This document shows positions 8,960 through 18,671 of a stretch of 38,198 nt of DNA, one piece after another. Within the stretch, counting starts at the first letter, position 1. Every line of letters begins with the position of its first letter. Both the position numbers and the translations under genes were made by a program. The notes below the pieces were generated by a model. That model searched no databases. It saw only the letters and a list, made by a program, of their open reading frames with translations, and was not told where the DNA came from. Location: positions 78,077 to 116,274 of the forward strand of contig CACKFO010000002.1 of the NCBI GenBank assembly GCA_902599405.1. Direction: 5' to 3'. Source of the stretch: an uncultured Alphaproteobacteria bacterium (GTDB lineage: Bacteria; Pseudomonadota; Alphaproteobacteria; HIMB59).

Positions 8960-9667
8960 ATGAATGAATTTAATTTAAAAAAGAGGGATATTAGAAGGAA
9001 CGCATATTTTGACAAAAATAATTTAATTGCAAAAAATGGGTCAGATTTAATTAATGATAAATTGAAGTTCATGTCAAAAGAAATAGAAAACTGCCTAATT
9101 CTAGATGAGGATCTTTGCATGAAGGAGTCCAATTTTACTAATACAAAAATTATAAATATCAATGATATTAACGTAGTTGAAGGTAAGTTTGATGCTGCTA
9201 TATCAAATTTTTCTCTACAAATACCATTGTTTTTGAATAGCAATGATATTTTTAATAAAATTATGTCTAAATTAAATGATAACAGTTTATTTTGCTTCAA
9301 TACCATAACATCAAATTCAATGAGAACACTTCAAAATATTTTTTTAGAAATTGATGAAAAGATTTTTGGTGGAGTTTATAGAAGATTTGGGCCATTTTTA
9401 GAAACTACGAAATTGATAGAAGATTTAAATAAAAGTAAATACAAAGATGTTGTAGTAGGTATAGATAACTTAGAAATAAACTATAGTTCTTTTAACAAAA
9501 TTAGAAGTGATTTTAGAAAGTTTGGGATTTCAAATTTTTTTTATGAAAAACATAGATTTAAAAAAGATTTTTTAAAATTAACAAATAATTTATTTTCAAA
9601 ATTAATAGATAATCATAAATATATTCCATTAGAAATAGAGATTGCTACATTTACATCATGGAAATAA
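8960..9667 (+). CDS. NDUFAF5/BioC-like methyltransferase-fold protein
   Basis: Protein of 235 residues. The middle and C-terminal parts align by eye with alphaproteobacterial homologues of NDUFAF5, a complex I assembly factor related to BioC: FDAAISNFSLQ (motif II region), EKIFGGVYRRFGPF, the RSDFRKFGISN helix, and the ending PLEIEIATFTSW. The place expected for the SAM-binding Gly-loop reads LILDEDLCMKE and the protein is shortened there, so no DxGxG motif is seen. NDUFAF5 acts as an arginine hydroxylase on a complex I subunit; a similar role here is inference. Neighbours (nitrilase, DUF1178, ubiG) match the conserved order. Confidence 0.75.
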   Translation: MNEFNLKKRDIRRNAYFDKNNLIAKNGSDLINDKLKFMSKEIENCLILDEDLCMKESNFTNTKIININDINVVEGKFDAAISNFSLQIPLFLNSNDIFNKIMSKLNDNSLFCFNTITSNSMRTLQNIFLEIDEKIFGGVYRRFGPFLETTKLIEDLNKSKYKDVVVGIDNLEINYSSFNKIRSDFRKFGISNFFYEKHRFKKDFLKLTNNLFSKLIDNHKYIPLEIEIATFTSWK

Positions 9668-9693
9668 TATAAATTTAGTATATTTGTAATTAA

Positions 9694-12163
9694 ATGTTCG
9701 AAAAAATAAATAATTTTTTTTCCTCAAAAAAAAATTCAAATTTAATTAAAGAAATTTCAGATAAATATTTAAATAACATAAATCAATTAGAAGCAGATAT
9801 TTCAAATTTATCAAAAGAAGAAATGACACATAAAATTGAAAACTTAAAACAAAATTATATTTCTAATCAGAAAGAAGAGTTGTCAGATGAGGATATAAGT
9901 TTCGTATGTGCTCTATTGAGAGAAATATCAAAAAGAACTATTGAACTCAGACATTATGACTCTCAAATAATCGGAGGTATTGCTCTTTATCATGGATTTG
10001 TTGCTGAAATGAAAACAGGAGAAGGCAAAACACTTGCAGCAACAATTCCAATCATATTAAATTATGTCTTAAATAAAAAAGTTCATTTAATTACTGTTAA
10101 TGATTATTTAGCAAAAAGAGACTCTCTTTGGATGGGACCAATTTTTGAATACTTAAACATAAGTTGTTCATACATTCAAAACAGCCAAACTGTTGAAGAA
10201 AAAGTAAGTAGCTATCAATCTCATGTCGTATATGGAAATAATAATGAATTTTGCTTTGATTATTTAAGAGATAATTTAAGAGGTATCAATCAACCAAAAA
10301 TGCAAAATGAGCATCATATAGCTATAATTGATGAGGCTGACTCTGTACTAATCGATGAGTCTAGGTCACCTTTAGGTATTTCAGGACCTGTGAAGACTCC
10401 CATTAAACTTTTTAAATTATGCTATGAAATTACTCAAGATCTCCTAAAAAGCGATGTAGAGATAAATGAAGAAAGAAAAAATGTTTTACTTATAGACAGC
10501 GGTATTAAGAAAATAGAATTCAACCTAAAAAAAAATTAATTTTTTAAAAGGAAATAGTTTATTTGATAATGAAAATTTAGAGGCTTATCAAATTATAAAT
10601 CAATCACTTAAAGCACGTTTTTTGTATGAAAGAGACAAAGATTATGTTGTAAAAGACGGTCAAATTATTGTCATAGATGAGTTCTCAGGTAGATTAGCAG
10701 AAGGACGAAGGTTTGGTGAGGGTCTTCATCAATCTTTGGAAGCCAAAGAGAATCTTAGAATACAAGAAGAGAGTATTACTTTAGCAAGTATAACTTTTCA
10801 AAATTATTTTAAAAAATATCAAAAATTATCTGGAATGACTGGTACCGCTCTTACTGAGTCAGAAGAGTTTTTGGAAATATATGGCTTGAGTGTAATAGAA
10901 ATACCTACTCATAAACCTATGATCAGAATTGATCAAAATGATCAAATTTATAAAACTCCCGACGAAAAATACAAAGCTGTTTTAGACTTAGTAAAAGAAA
11001 AATATGAAAAAGGTCAACCAATATTGGTTGGCACAACTTCAATTGAAAAATCAAATTTTATTTCAGATATATTGAAAACTAACAATATTCCTCACAATGT
11101 TTTAAATGCAAAAAATCATGAGAATGAGGCTGAAATTATTGCTTTAGCAGGCAAACCGTCACAAGTAACAGTTGCTACTAATATGGCAGGTAGAGGTACC
11201 GATATTAGATTAGGTGGAAATCCAGAAATAGATAAAAATTTTAATGAGAATGATTACCAAAAGGTAATTGATTTGGGTGGGTTATGTATTTTAGGCACTG
11301 AAAGGCACGAAAGTAGAAGAATAGATAACCAATTAAGAGGAAGGTCTGGAAGACAGGGAGATCCTGGACAGAGTATATTTTTTGTCTCTTTAGAAGATGA
11401 TCTAATGAGAATTTTTGGATCAGAGAAACTTCAATCTATGCTTTCAACATTGGGTCTTAAAAAAGGTGAAGTTATTGAACATAAATGGTTAACTTCATCA
11501 ATTGAACGAGCACAAAAAAGAGTTGAGGGTCATAATTTTGACATTAGGAAACAATTATTAGAGTTTGATAATATTATTGATAAACAAAGAAATATAATTT
11601 ACTCCAAAAGAGAAACTATTATTAATGAAAATATAATTAATTTTATTCAAGAAACTGAGGATGAATTTATATCTAATTTGTTAGAAAGTGAAAAAGAAGA
11701 AATTAAGAATTTCTCGGACTTGTTGTCTTTTATTAAACCAGAAGAAAATGATAATAAAGACCATTATCTATCTTCATTTAAGAAAATTAAAGATGAAAAT
11801 TATGCAAAACATACAAATGCTTATATTTTTATACTAAGACAAGTAAGTCTTTCTATTTTAGATAAAAATTGGCATAACCATATTCAAGAACTTACAAATA
11901 TACGCATGTCTGTTAGTCTTAGCGGATATGGAGGGAAGGATCCAGTTAATGAATTTCGTAAGGCCTCTTTGAGTGCATTCAATCAACTAATATATGAAAT
12001 ACAAAAGCAAATGGTTTTAGTCCTAAACAATATTAGGGTTGAAAAAAAGAGTGAGAATCAAGAGGACAGTAATATTGAACCCATTACAAAAAAAATTGGA
12101 AGGAATGATCCTTGTCCTTGTGGATCAGGAAAAAAATACAAACAATGTCATGGAAGTAATTAA
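9694..12163 (+). CDS. secA: Preprotein translocase ATPase SecA (one frameshift)
   Basis: Motor ATPase that drives secreted proteins through SecYEG. Walker A region is [12 protein letters not shown], the DEAD-type Walker B is [12 protein letters not shown], and [15 protein letters not shown] and [13 protein letters not shown] belong to the second motor domain. The C-terminal zinc finger [18 protein letters not shown], which binds SecB and lipids, is intact. The frame breaks at the A9 run 10527–10535; removing one A joins the halves through [18 protein letters not shown]. Corrected length is about 822 residues, at the short end for the family. Its stop abuts the convergent accA stop. Confidence 0.96.
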
Positions 12164-13105
12164 TCAAACAATATAATTTAAATATCGATTGTTTCTTTTC
12201 TTTACCAATTCATCTTTTGATAATAATTTAAGATCCTCAATACTTTTTATCAAAGCAACCTTAAGATCATTTGATACCTTATCAAAATTCCTATGAGCTC
12301 CTCCAATTGGTTCTTCGATAATTCGATCAATAATTTTTAATTCTAAACAATCTTTTGCTGTTATTTTTAGAGAATTAGATGCTGTCTCAGCATAATCAGA
12401 GGACTTCCATAGTATTGAGGAACAACCCTCAGGAGAAATAACAGAGTAAATCGCATTGCTTAGCATTATGACAATATCGCTTGTAGCAAGAGCTATTGCT
12501 CCGCCTGATCCTCCCTCGCCTATAACAATCGAAATGCATGGTGTTTCACAATTTAATGCTACTTTCATTGATTGAGCTATTGCCTCAGCTTGCCCTCTTT
12601 CTTCGGCATCCTTGCCAGGGTAAGCTCCGGATGTATCCACAAAACAAATTAAAGGTAAATTTAATTTTGAGGCTAATTTCATAATTCTTTGAGATTTTCT
12701 ATAACCTTCAGGTTTTGCCATACCAAAATTATGTTTTAATCTAGTGTTCATATCATTACCCTTTTCAGTACCTAGTATGATGACGGGTAAGCTATCTAAA
12801 AATGCAAAACCTGAAATAATGGCATTATCCTCAGAATAAAGTCTATCGCCATAAAGAGGTGTAAATTTTGTAAAAATACTATTTATAAAACTTTTTGTTT
12901 TAGGCCTATTTGGATGTCTTGCAAGTTTGACAATTTGCCATGGAGATAAATTAGAGTAAATTCTATTCAATTCTATTTGTTTTTTTTTCTCAATATCTTT
13001 AATTTTTCCATCAACATCTATATCGCTTTCTTTTGAAAGCTTGACTAGAGATTGTATTTCCATGTCAAATTTTTCCAATTTTTCTTCAAAATCTAAGTAG
13101 AACAT
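12164..13105 (-). CDS. accA: Acetyl-CoA carboxylase carboxyltransferase subunit alpha
   Basis: One half of the carboxyltransferase that makes malonyl-CoA for fatty-acid synthesis. At 313 residues it is full length. Family hallmarks are the N-terminal coiled segment FEEKLEKFDMEIQSL, then ARHPNRP, FVDTSGAYPGKDAEERGQ and the oxyanion-forming GEGGSGGAIALA. The start lies 8 bp after the corrected xerD stop on the same strand. No other acc gene is in the window. The stop directly abuts the end of secA on the opposite strand. Confidence 0.96.
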   Translation of the reverse strand: MFYLDFEEKLEKFDMEIQSLVKLSKESDIDVDGKIKDIEKKKQIELNRIYSNLSPWQIVKLARHPNRPKTKSFINSIFTKFTPLYGDRLYSEDNAIISGFAFLDSLPVIILGTEKGNDMNTRLKHNFGMAKPEGYRKSQRIMKLASKLNLPLICFVDTSGAYPGKDAEERGQAEAIAQSMKVALNCETPCISIVIGEGGSGGAIALATSDIVIMLSNAIYSVISPEGCSSILWKSSDYAETASNSLKITAKDCLELKIIDRIIEEPIGGAHRNFDKVSNDLKVALIKSIEDLKLLSKDELVKKRNNRYLNYIV

Positions 13106-13113
13106 TTTAAGGA

Positions 13114-13972
13114 CTATAATTTATTTTTAAGTGGATGATAAGAGTCTAAAACTCTCTTTTTCATTGACTTTGCGACTTTAGTATAAATTTCTGTAGTTGA
13201 AATACTTGAGTGACCTAATAGTTTTTTGTATGTGCCTAATATCAGCGTTATTTTCTAACATTGTGGTAGCAAAAGAGTGTCTAAAAACATGAGAAGACAA
13301 TTTATCTTTAATTATTGAGTCGTTATGACAATTTTCAAGAAATTTGTTTACAGATCTAGCAGAAATCTTTTTATTATTTAATACAAAAACAAATTGGTTT
13401 TTTTTTCCTAAATTTTTCAAAAGCTCCAAAAAATCTCTAATTATATATACTTTTCTCTCTTTGGAACCTTTTCCATAAACGTAAATAGAATTGTCTTGAT
13501 AGTTAATGTCAGACCATTTTAAATTCAGTGCCTCTGATATTCTCAAACCTGATAAATAAATTAATTTTAGTACTAAAATATAAAGTTCTTTATTAGTCTG
13601 TTTTGAATTATACAAATTCATGAATATTTGCTCCATTTTTAGTTTTGATATGGCCTTTGGGATTTTTTTTAAATTTGATAAGCTTTCGAATTCTTGAAAA
13701 TCAATTTTTTCAATTATTTTTTCTGTTTGGAGAAACTTCAAAAAATTTTTTAAAGTTGAGATTTTTCTATTTATACTAGATATTTTCAAATTTTTTTTTC
13801 TTAAATTTATAATATATGATTTAATCTTAGCATTAAGATCACTATCTTTTATATCCTCTGCATAAAAAAATTGATCTAAATCAACTAAATAATTATCTAC
13901 AGAGTTTCTTGAGAGATTTTTTTCAGAAATTAAAAATTGTGTGTATGAATCTATGTATTTTTCATATTTCAT
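13114..13972 (-). CDS. xerD: Tyrosine recombinase XerD (one frameshift)
   Basis: Site-specific recombinase that, with XerC, resolves chromosome dimers at dif. The N-terminal SAM-like core-binding domain covers about residues 1–95. Catalytic residues visible are Arg in SGLRISEAL, Lys in YGKGSKERKVY, and His/Arg in HVFRHSFATTM. The remaining His/Gly and the nucleophilic Tyr appear only after removing one base from T6 13222–13227, which gives IQKLLGHSSISTTEIYTKVA and a stop at 13114. Read literally the protein would lack its nucleophile. Corrected length is about 285 residues. I prefer XerD to XerC from context next to accA. The ATG overlaps the preceding stop by 4 bp. Confidence 0.88.
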
Positions 13973-15430
13973 AAATTAATTAAATGTGCTCTAAAGGCTA
14001 ATTTTATTAATTCATTTTTTAGATATTCATTATCAATAATATAGTTATTTAAAAAGTATAAATCGAATTCATTTATAGAATAAAATTTTTCGCTTAAATT
14101 GACATAATATATATATGAGTCTATCAAATTTAAATTTTCAGCTAAACTAGCCAAATACACAGGATTAACTGAAATTGTATCTGTATCTGTAACTTTTAAA
14201 TTATCATTCTCTTTAAAATTAATGTTTCTATTTAAAAATAAAAATTTCATCATTGGACTATTTATATACTCATCATTATCTACATAGTTTTTATTATCAA
14301 AATTTTTAACTAAATAGTTCTTTAAAGCTAATGCAATATCATTGTTTTCAATTACACCGTTTGGCACATCGTTTAATAAAATTAATAAATTTTCTAAAAA
14401 ACTTGAATTTTCATAAAGTGATAGGAGCATTAAACCATTGATATAATTTAAGTTTCTAGAGGTAATTCTCATTTCACTAAACTGATCATTGATTAATCTT
14501 GATGCATCATATAAATCTAATTGTAATAAAGGAATATAGCTCTCTAAAATTTCAAGTTTTTTATTATAATTAATATTATTTTGCATTTCTTCATACATAA
14601 TTAATTCTTTAGGCTTAACTTTTAACATTTTTAGCATTGATAAATATTGTGACTTATTAATAACTCGATTTTTAAAAAGATAATTTATTTGATATAGATC
14701 TATTGTATTTGATTTGAGATATATTTCTAATTCAAGGATATTATTAATTTCATCGACATTAACGATAATCGTTTCAGAAATCAGTGCGATATATTTATCA
14801 ATTAATCCTAATTCACTTAAATTGTAATTAATATCAATTATATTATTTTTGAGAAAGTCCAATAAAAATTTTGTATTGAGTTTATCGAACTCTTTTTGAT
14901 CAAAAATTTCAATTATAAAATTAATCTGCTCAAATTGATTATCTTTTAATAAGCATAAAATATTATAGACCAAAATATCATCAAAATTTTTCTGATTGTT
15001 GTCCAATACAGATAAATATTGACATAATTCATCAAATTGATTTGAGTCATACAAATAAGTTAAGTAAGTTAAATTATTGTTTGAATTTCGAAATTCTTCA
15101 AAAATAACTTTTTCAAACAAAATTGAATTGATCTGATATCTATAGTTTTTTTTTATTGAATAAAATTATTTTTTCAAAGAAAAAATCTTCTTCGTTAGAA
15201 TATTCAGGGTAGATATTACTGTTTGTTAGAGGATCAAATAAAGAGTAAAAAAAATTATTGTTATTTTCTGTTGAATTTATAAGTTTTAGAAGACTTTCTT
15301 CTGATTTAATTGATGAAATTATATTGTTTTGTGAGAATGATTTTTCTTGGAATATAATTTCCTCGCTATATTCACTAGCATTTAATGAAAGGCCTACTGT
15401 AACTAACAAAAAAAAAATGAGATATTTCAT
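13969..15430 (-). CDS. Predicted secreted, helix-rich protein of unknown function (one frameshift)
   Basis: Two apparent frames (15140–15430 and 13969–15120) become one protein of about 486 residues if one base is removed from T9 15146–15154; the join reads FNKKNYRYQINSILFEKVIF. The N-terminus MKYLIFFLLVTVGLSLNASEY is a signal peptide with cleavage likely after Ala. The rest is rich in Leu, Ile, Asn, Asp and Tyr, lacks Cys clusters, and looks like stacked helices of the TPR type, although no clear repeat consensus is visible. I do not recognise a family. It starts on an ATGA overlap with the 43-residue membrane peptide and ends on an ATGA overlap with xerD, so all three are probably one transcript. 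Confidence 0.75.
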
Positions 15431-15558
15431 GTGAACTGATCTATTGGTATTTCATAAACCTTTTCTTTAGTTGGTGGTGGTATTTTTATAGAGTTGATTA
15501 AGATATAGCCTGATAATATTAGTACAATGATCACTGATAGTATTACTATTTTTCTCAT
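15427..15558 (-). CDS. 43-residue single-span membrane peptide
   Basis: A short frame that is easily missed. It begins MRKIVILSVIIVLILSGYIL, a near-perfect membrane helix, followed by a short polar tail with PPPTKEK and ending DQFT. The tail would lie in the periplasm. Its TGA overlaps the ATG of the secreted helical protein by 4 bp, the coupling seen elsewhere in this window, which is the main support for it being a gene. It is divergent from aroK, 54 bp apart. Function is unknown. It may be a membrane partner of the secreted protein, which is inference. Confidence 0.6.
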   Translation of the reverse strand: MRKIVILSVIIVLILSGYILINSIKIPPPTKEKVYEIPIDQFT

Positions 15559-15612
15559 AATTATTAATTTATTGGTTTTTCATATTATATATTTAAAACA
15601 TATCAAATAACA
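15559..15612. promoter_or_regulatory. Divergent promoter region, membrane peptide / aroK
   Basis: These 54 bp are almost pure A and T. On the plus strand a TTGGTT is followed by TATTATATAT, which contains possible -10 sequences upstream of aroK. No Shine-Dalgarno sequence precedes either ATG. Promoter function is inferred from divergence and composition. Confidence 0.3.
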
Positions 15613-16119
15613 ATGGTGAAAAAAAATTTTGAAAAAATATGTATTATTGGTATGCCTGGCTCAGGAAAATCTACAATTGGTCGTGCATTATCTGACTACT
15701 TAAAATTTGATTTTTATGATACTGATGAACAAATTGAAATTGAAAGTCAATCGAAAATAAAACACATATTTAACAAAGAGGGTGAAGAGCATTTTAGAAA
15801 ATTAGAAAGATCTATATTCAAAAAATTGATTTTGAAGAATAAAATTATTGTTTCTACTGGTGGAGGAATAATTTTAAAAAATAAAGACCTTTTAAAACAA
15901 ACATTTAATATATATTTAAAATGTGATTTAGAAACTCTAATTAAAAGGACTTCACGAAATAAAAATAGACCCCTATTAAAAAATAATGTTGAGAAAAATA
16001 TAAAAATACTTTTCAATGATAGAAAAGAAATTTACAATGAGACGTCTGATTTAACAATTAATGCAACCAGTAATACTCAAAAAACTATAACAACTATATT
16101 AGAAAATTTAAATCAATGA
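15613..16119 (+). CDS. aroK: Shikimate kinase
   Basis: Phosphorylates shikimate at the 3-hydroxyl in aromatic amino-acid synthesis. The P-loop GMPGSGKST covers residues 13–21. The shikimate-binding DTDEQIE, an Arg in EHFRKLE and STGGGI follow, and the lid region contains RNKNRPLL. At 168 residues it is a normal single-domain enzyme. The stop overlaps the aroB ATG by 4 bp. The pair aroK-aroB followed by a CNNM/CBS protein and bolA is a conserved alphaproteobacterial order. Confidence 0.95.
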   Translation: MVKKNFEKICIIGMPGSGKSTIGRALSDYLKFDFYDTDEQIEIESQSKIKHIFNKEGEEHFRKLERSIFKKLILKNKIIVSTGGGIILKNKDLLKQTFNIYLKCDLETLIKRTSRNKNRPLLKNNVEKNIKILFNDRKEIYNETSDLTINATSNTQKTITTILENLNQ

Positions 16120-17168
16120 AGATAAGAAAGATAATTGACAAACATATACACGAAATTGAATTTTTAAAAATAACTCAATTAGAAAGAAAATTAATTAATA
16201 ATATCTCAAATCGTGATATTTTAATATTTGATAAGAATATCGTAAAAAATATATTTATTAAAAAGCTTTTAAAAAAATTTCCTAAAAGGTGTTTTGTAAT
16301 TAAGGGACATGAGAAGATTAAAAATATAGAGAACTATTCGACTTTAATTGAAAAAGTGCTTAAATTAGGAGTTCAACGTAAGACTGTAATATACTCCTTT
16401 GGTGGTGGAACACTGGGAGACCTCTCAGGTTTTTTAGCATCCACGATATTAAGAGGAGTTGGGCACGTCATGATACCCACATCTCTTTTAGCAATGGTAG
16501 ATAGTTCAATTGGTGGTAAGACAGGAATTAATAGTAAATTTGGTAAAAATTTGATTGGAACATTTTATCTTCCAAAAAAAGTATTCATTTGTTCAGACTT
16601 TTTGAAAAGTTTACCAAAAAGAGAAATTGCATGTGGATATGCAGAAATAATAAAATACAGCCTAATTGACTCAAATCAATTACATGAACTTCTTATTAAA
16701 AGAACCAAAGATGACATAAATAAAATTATTAAACATTCAATTAATACAAAATTTAAATATATCAGTGATTTTAGAGAAAAATTAAATTCTAAAAATTCTA
16801 GAGCAATTCTTAACTTTGGACACACAATAGGTCATGCTATTGAAAATTCAAATTTTTATAAAGGTAATCTAAAACATGGAGAGGCGATATCTTTAGGAAT
16901 GATTTTAGAATTAAAAATTTCTAGTTTATTAAATTACTATCCTAAAAGAATTGATAGTTTAATTGAAATGTTAAAAAAATATAATTTACCTATTAGCTAC
17001 AGCAAATATGTTAATAAAAAGACCATTTCATCTTTAATAAAAAAAATTACATTTGATAAAAAGGTTATTAACGAAGATATTAATATTGTTCTCATTGGAA
17101 AAAATGGAGGTTTTGTTAAAAAGATTTCAATTAGAAATCTTAAATCTATTCTAAATCAAATAAAATAA
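16116..17168 (+). CDS. aroB: 3-dehydroquinate synthase
   Basis: NAD- and metal-dependent cyclase making 3-dehydroquinate, the second shikimate step. Characteristic segments are FGGGTLGDLSGFLAS, the core PTSLLAMVDSSIGGKTGIN, and the metal ligands in GYAEIIKYSL, LNFGHTIGHAIE and LKHGEAISLGM. Full length at 350 residues. It begins on an ATGA overlap with aroK and ends on a TAATG overlap with the next gene, so the three are coupled. The first 60 residues are more divergent than the rest, as is common in this family. Confidence 0.96.
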   Translation: MKIRKIIDKHIHEIEFLKITQLERKLINNISNRDILIFDKNIVKNIFIKKLLKKFPKRCFVIKGHEKIKNIENYSTLIEKVLKLGVQRKTVIYSFGGGTLGDLSGFLASTILRGVGHVMIPTSLLAMVDSSIGGKTGINSKFGKNLIGTFYLPKKVFICSDFLKSLPKREIACGYAEIIKYSLIDSNQLHELLIKRTKDDINKIIKHSINTKFKYISDFREKLNSKNSRAILNFGHTIGHAIENSNFYKGNLKHGEAISLGMILELKISSLLNYYPKRIDSLIEMLKKYNLPISYSKYVNKKTISSLIKKITFDKKVINEDINIVLIGKNGGFVKKISIRNLKSILNQIK

Positions 17169-18412
17169 TGACTTTAATTGTTATTATAAAAATTTTAGCG
17201 ATAATTATCTTACTATTATTATCAGCCCTTTCCTCTGGTTCGGAAACTGCTTTAACAGCAGTATCGAAACAGCGAGCTCATAGACAGAAAGATAAAGGTG
17301 CTAAAAATGCGAATTTCATTTTAAAAATTAAAGAATTCAAGGATGAATTCATTACGGGAATCTTACTTGCTAATAACCTATTTAATATTTTAGCTACAGC
17401 TTTAATGACAGAATTACTTGTTTCAGAATTTGGCGGTTTAGGAGTTTCTGTTGCTACAATTTTTATGACATTAATGATTGTTATATTTTCTGAAGTTACT
17501 CCCAAAATTTTTGCAATTAACAAACCAATGACTTTTGCACTAAAAGTCTCTAAGTTTTTTTACTTTTACACGAAATTAATTAAACCAATTGTAAATCTTA
17601 TTAATAAAGTTTCTAACAAAATTATTAAATTGATTGGATTAAATTTAAATGCAGACCAATCAAAAATTATAGAAGAGGAGTTTGAAGGAGCTGTTCAACT
17701 GCAAAAACAATACTCAAAAGATGGTGAATATGAGGCTGATTATATGAGTAATATTCTTGAGTTAAAAAAATTAAAAGTTGATGAGCTAATGACTCACAGA
17801 AATGAAATTCTATTCATTAATCTAGATGATCCATATAAACAAAATTTTAAAGCTATAAGTTCATCAACATTCACGAGAATACCTGTTATTAAGGGAAATT
17901 TTAATAATTTGGTTGGTATTATAGATATCAGAGATTTTTTAAAAGATTCCTCTTTAGAGGAGTCAAATGAAAGTATTGAAAGAAATACTTTTCAGCCTGT
18001 TTTTATTCCCCAAAATAAACTTGCGATGAAACAACTTATTGATTTTAAATCTTCTAGAGAACACATGGCTTTAATAGTAGATGAATATGGAGAAATACAA
18101 GGCTTAATTACTTTAGAGGATATTATTGAAGAAATTATTGGAGAAATTTTTGATGAAACTGACACTGATGAAACATATCTAGAGAAAATTGACTCTAATA
18201 ATTATTTATTTAATGGAAATGCTAGTGTAAGAGAAATTAATAGAAGTCTAGATATTAACTTACCTGATAAATTTGTAACATTATCAGGCTTAATTCATGA
18301 TTTAGCAAAAGAAATCCCTAAAGTTGGAAAAGTTTTCTTTATTGAGGATGTAAAATTGCAAATTATCTCTAGATCAATAAACAAAATTAATAAGGTTAAG
18401 CTATCTATTTGA
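17168..18412 (+). CDS. CNNM/CBS/CorC-domain membrane protein (HlyC/CorC family)
   Basis: Protein of 414 residues with three parts. An N-terminal DUF21/CNNM domain (about residues 1–150) begins with a membrane helix and the motif SSGSETALTA, with a further hydrophobic segment near GVSVATIFMTLMIVIFSEVTPK. Two CBS modules follow (around VDELMTHR…FTRIPVI and HMALIVDEYGEIQGLITLED). A CorC_HlyC transporter-associated domain closes it. The family is linked to Mg2+ or other divalent-cation efflux and tolerance; the old haemolysin label is misleading. Located after aroB as in many alphaproteobacteria. Its end overlaps the convergent bolA by 12 bp. Confidence 0.9.
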   Translation: MTLIVIIKILAIIILLLLSALSSGSETALTAVSKQRAHRQKDKGAKNANFILKIKEFKDEFITGILLANNLFNILATALMTELLVSEFGGLGVSVATIFMTLMIVIFSEVTPKIFAINKPMTFALKVSKFFYFYTKLIKPIVNLINKVSNKIIKLIGLNLNADQSKIIEEEFEGAVQLQKQYSKDGEYEADYMSNILELKKLKVDELMTHRNEILFINLDDPYKQNFKAISSSTFTRIPVIKGNFNNLVGIIDIRDFLKDSSLEESNESIERNTFQPVFIPQNKLAMKQLIDFKSSREHMALIVDEYGEIQGLITLEDIIEEIIGEIFDETDTDETYLEKIDSNNYLFNGNASVREINRSLDINLPDKFVTLSGLIHDLAKEIPKVGKVFFIEDVKLQIISRSINKINKVKLSI

Positions 18413-18658
18413 TATTTTTATTTCTAGGGAGTGTAGGCCAGATTTAAAAACCGGTTCTAATTTTTCATGAATTGTTCTATGAATATCTATTTTCTTCAGA
18501 TTATTTTTATTAAATATTCTGAGCTCTACATGAGTTAAGATGGTTGATGTATTTTCTACACCAGCATGTCCCATATGTTTGTCACTGTTGTTAATAATTT
18601 CTAAAATTTCAAATTCACTAATATCTTGTAAAAGGATTTTAATATTATTTAAATTCAT
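18401..18658 (-). CDS. BolA family protein
   Basis: Small protein of 85 residues with the BolA-like fold. HMGHAGVENTSTILTHVELRI corresponds to the conserved GH-containing loop and central strands, and IDIHRTIHEKLEPVFKSGLHSLEIKI to the His-containing helix that binds Fe-S clusters with monothiol glutaredoxins. The likely role is Fe-S trafficking or stress regulation, inferred from the family. It is divergent from the J-domain gene by only 13 bp. The bolA–J-domain–cobS–cobT order is conserved in alphaproteobacteria. Confidence 0.9.
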   Translation of the reverse strand: MNLNNIKILLQDISEFEILEIINNSDKHMGHAGVENTSTILTHVELRIFNKNNLKKIDIHRTIHEKLEPVFKSGLHSLEIKISNR

Positions 18659-18671
18659 AATTTAATCTTAA

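Noticed and set aside
8950-9306. Antisense frame of 118 codons opposite the NDUFAF5-like gene
   Set aside because: It is a shadow of a recognisable gene, has no family features, and its composition follows the opposite strand's codons.
10527-10535. Programmed -1 ribosomal frameshifting on A-rich slippery runs (dnaX-like)
   Set aside because: The direction is wrong: the frames need one base skipped, whereas -1 shifting repeats a base.
467-15154. Split genes (hisS, secA, ispG, xerD and others) as pseudogenes
   Set aside because: Both halves of every gene stay conserved, the breaks are single bases in homopolymers, and several are essential single-copy functions. Correction restores normal lengths and operon overlaps.
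17278-17523. Antisense frame inside the CNNM/CBS gene
   Set aside because: Shadow of the membrane-domain coding sequence, with no start context or similarity.
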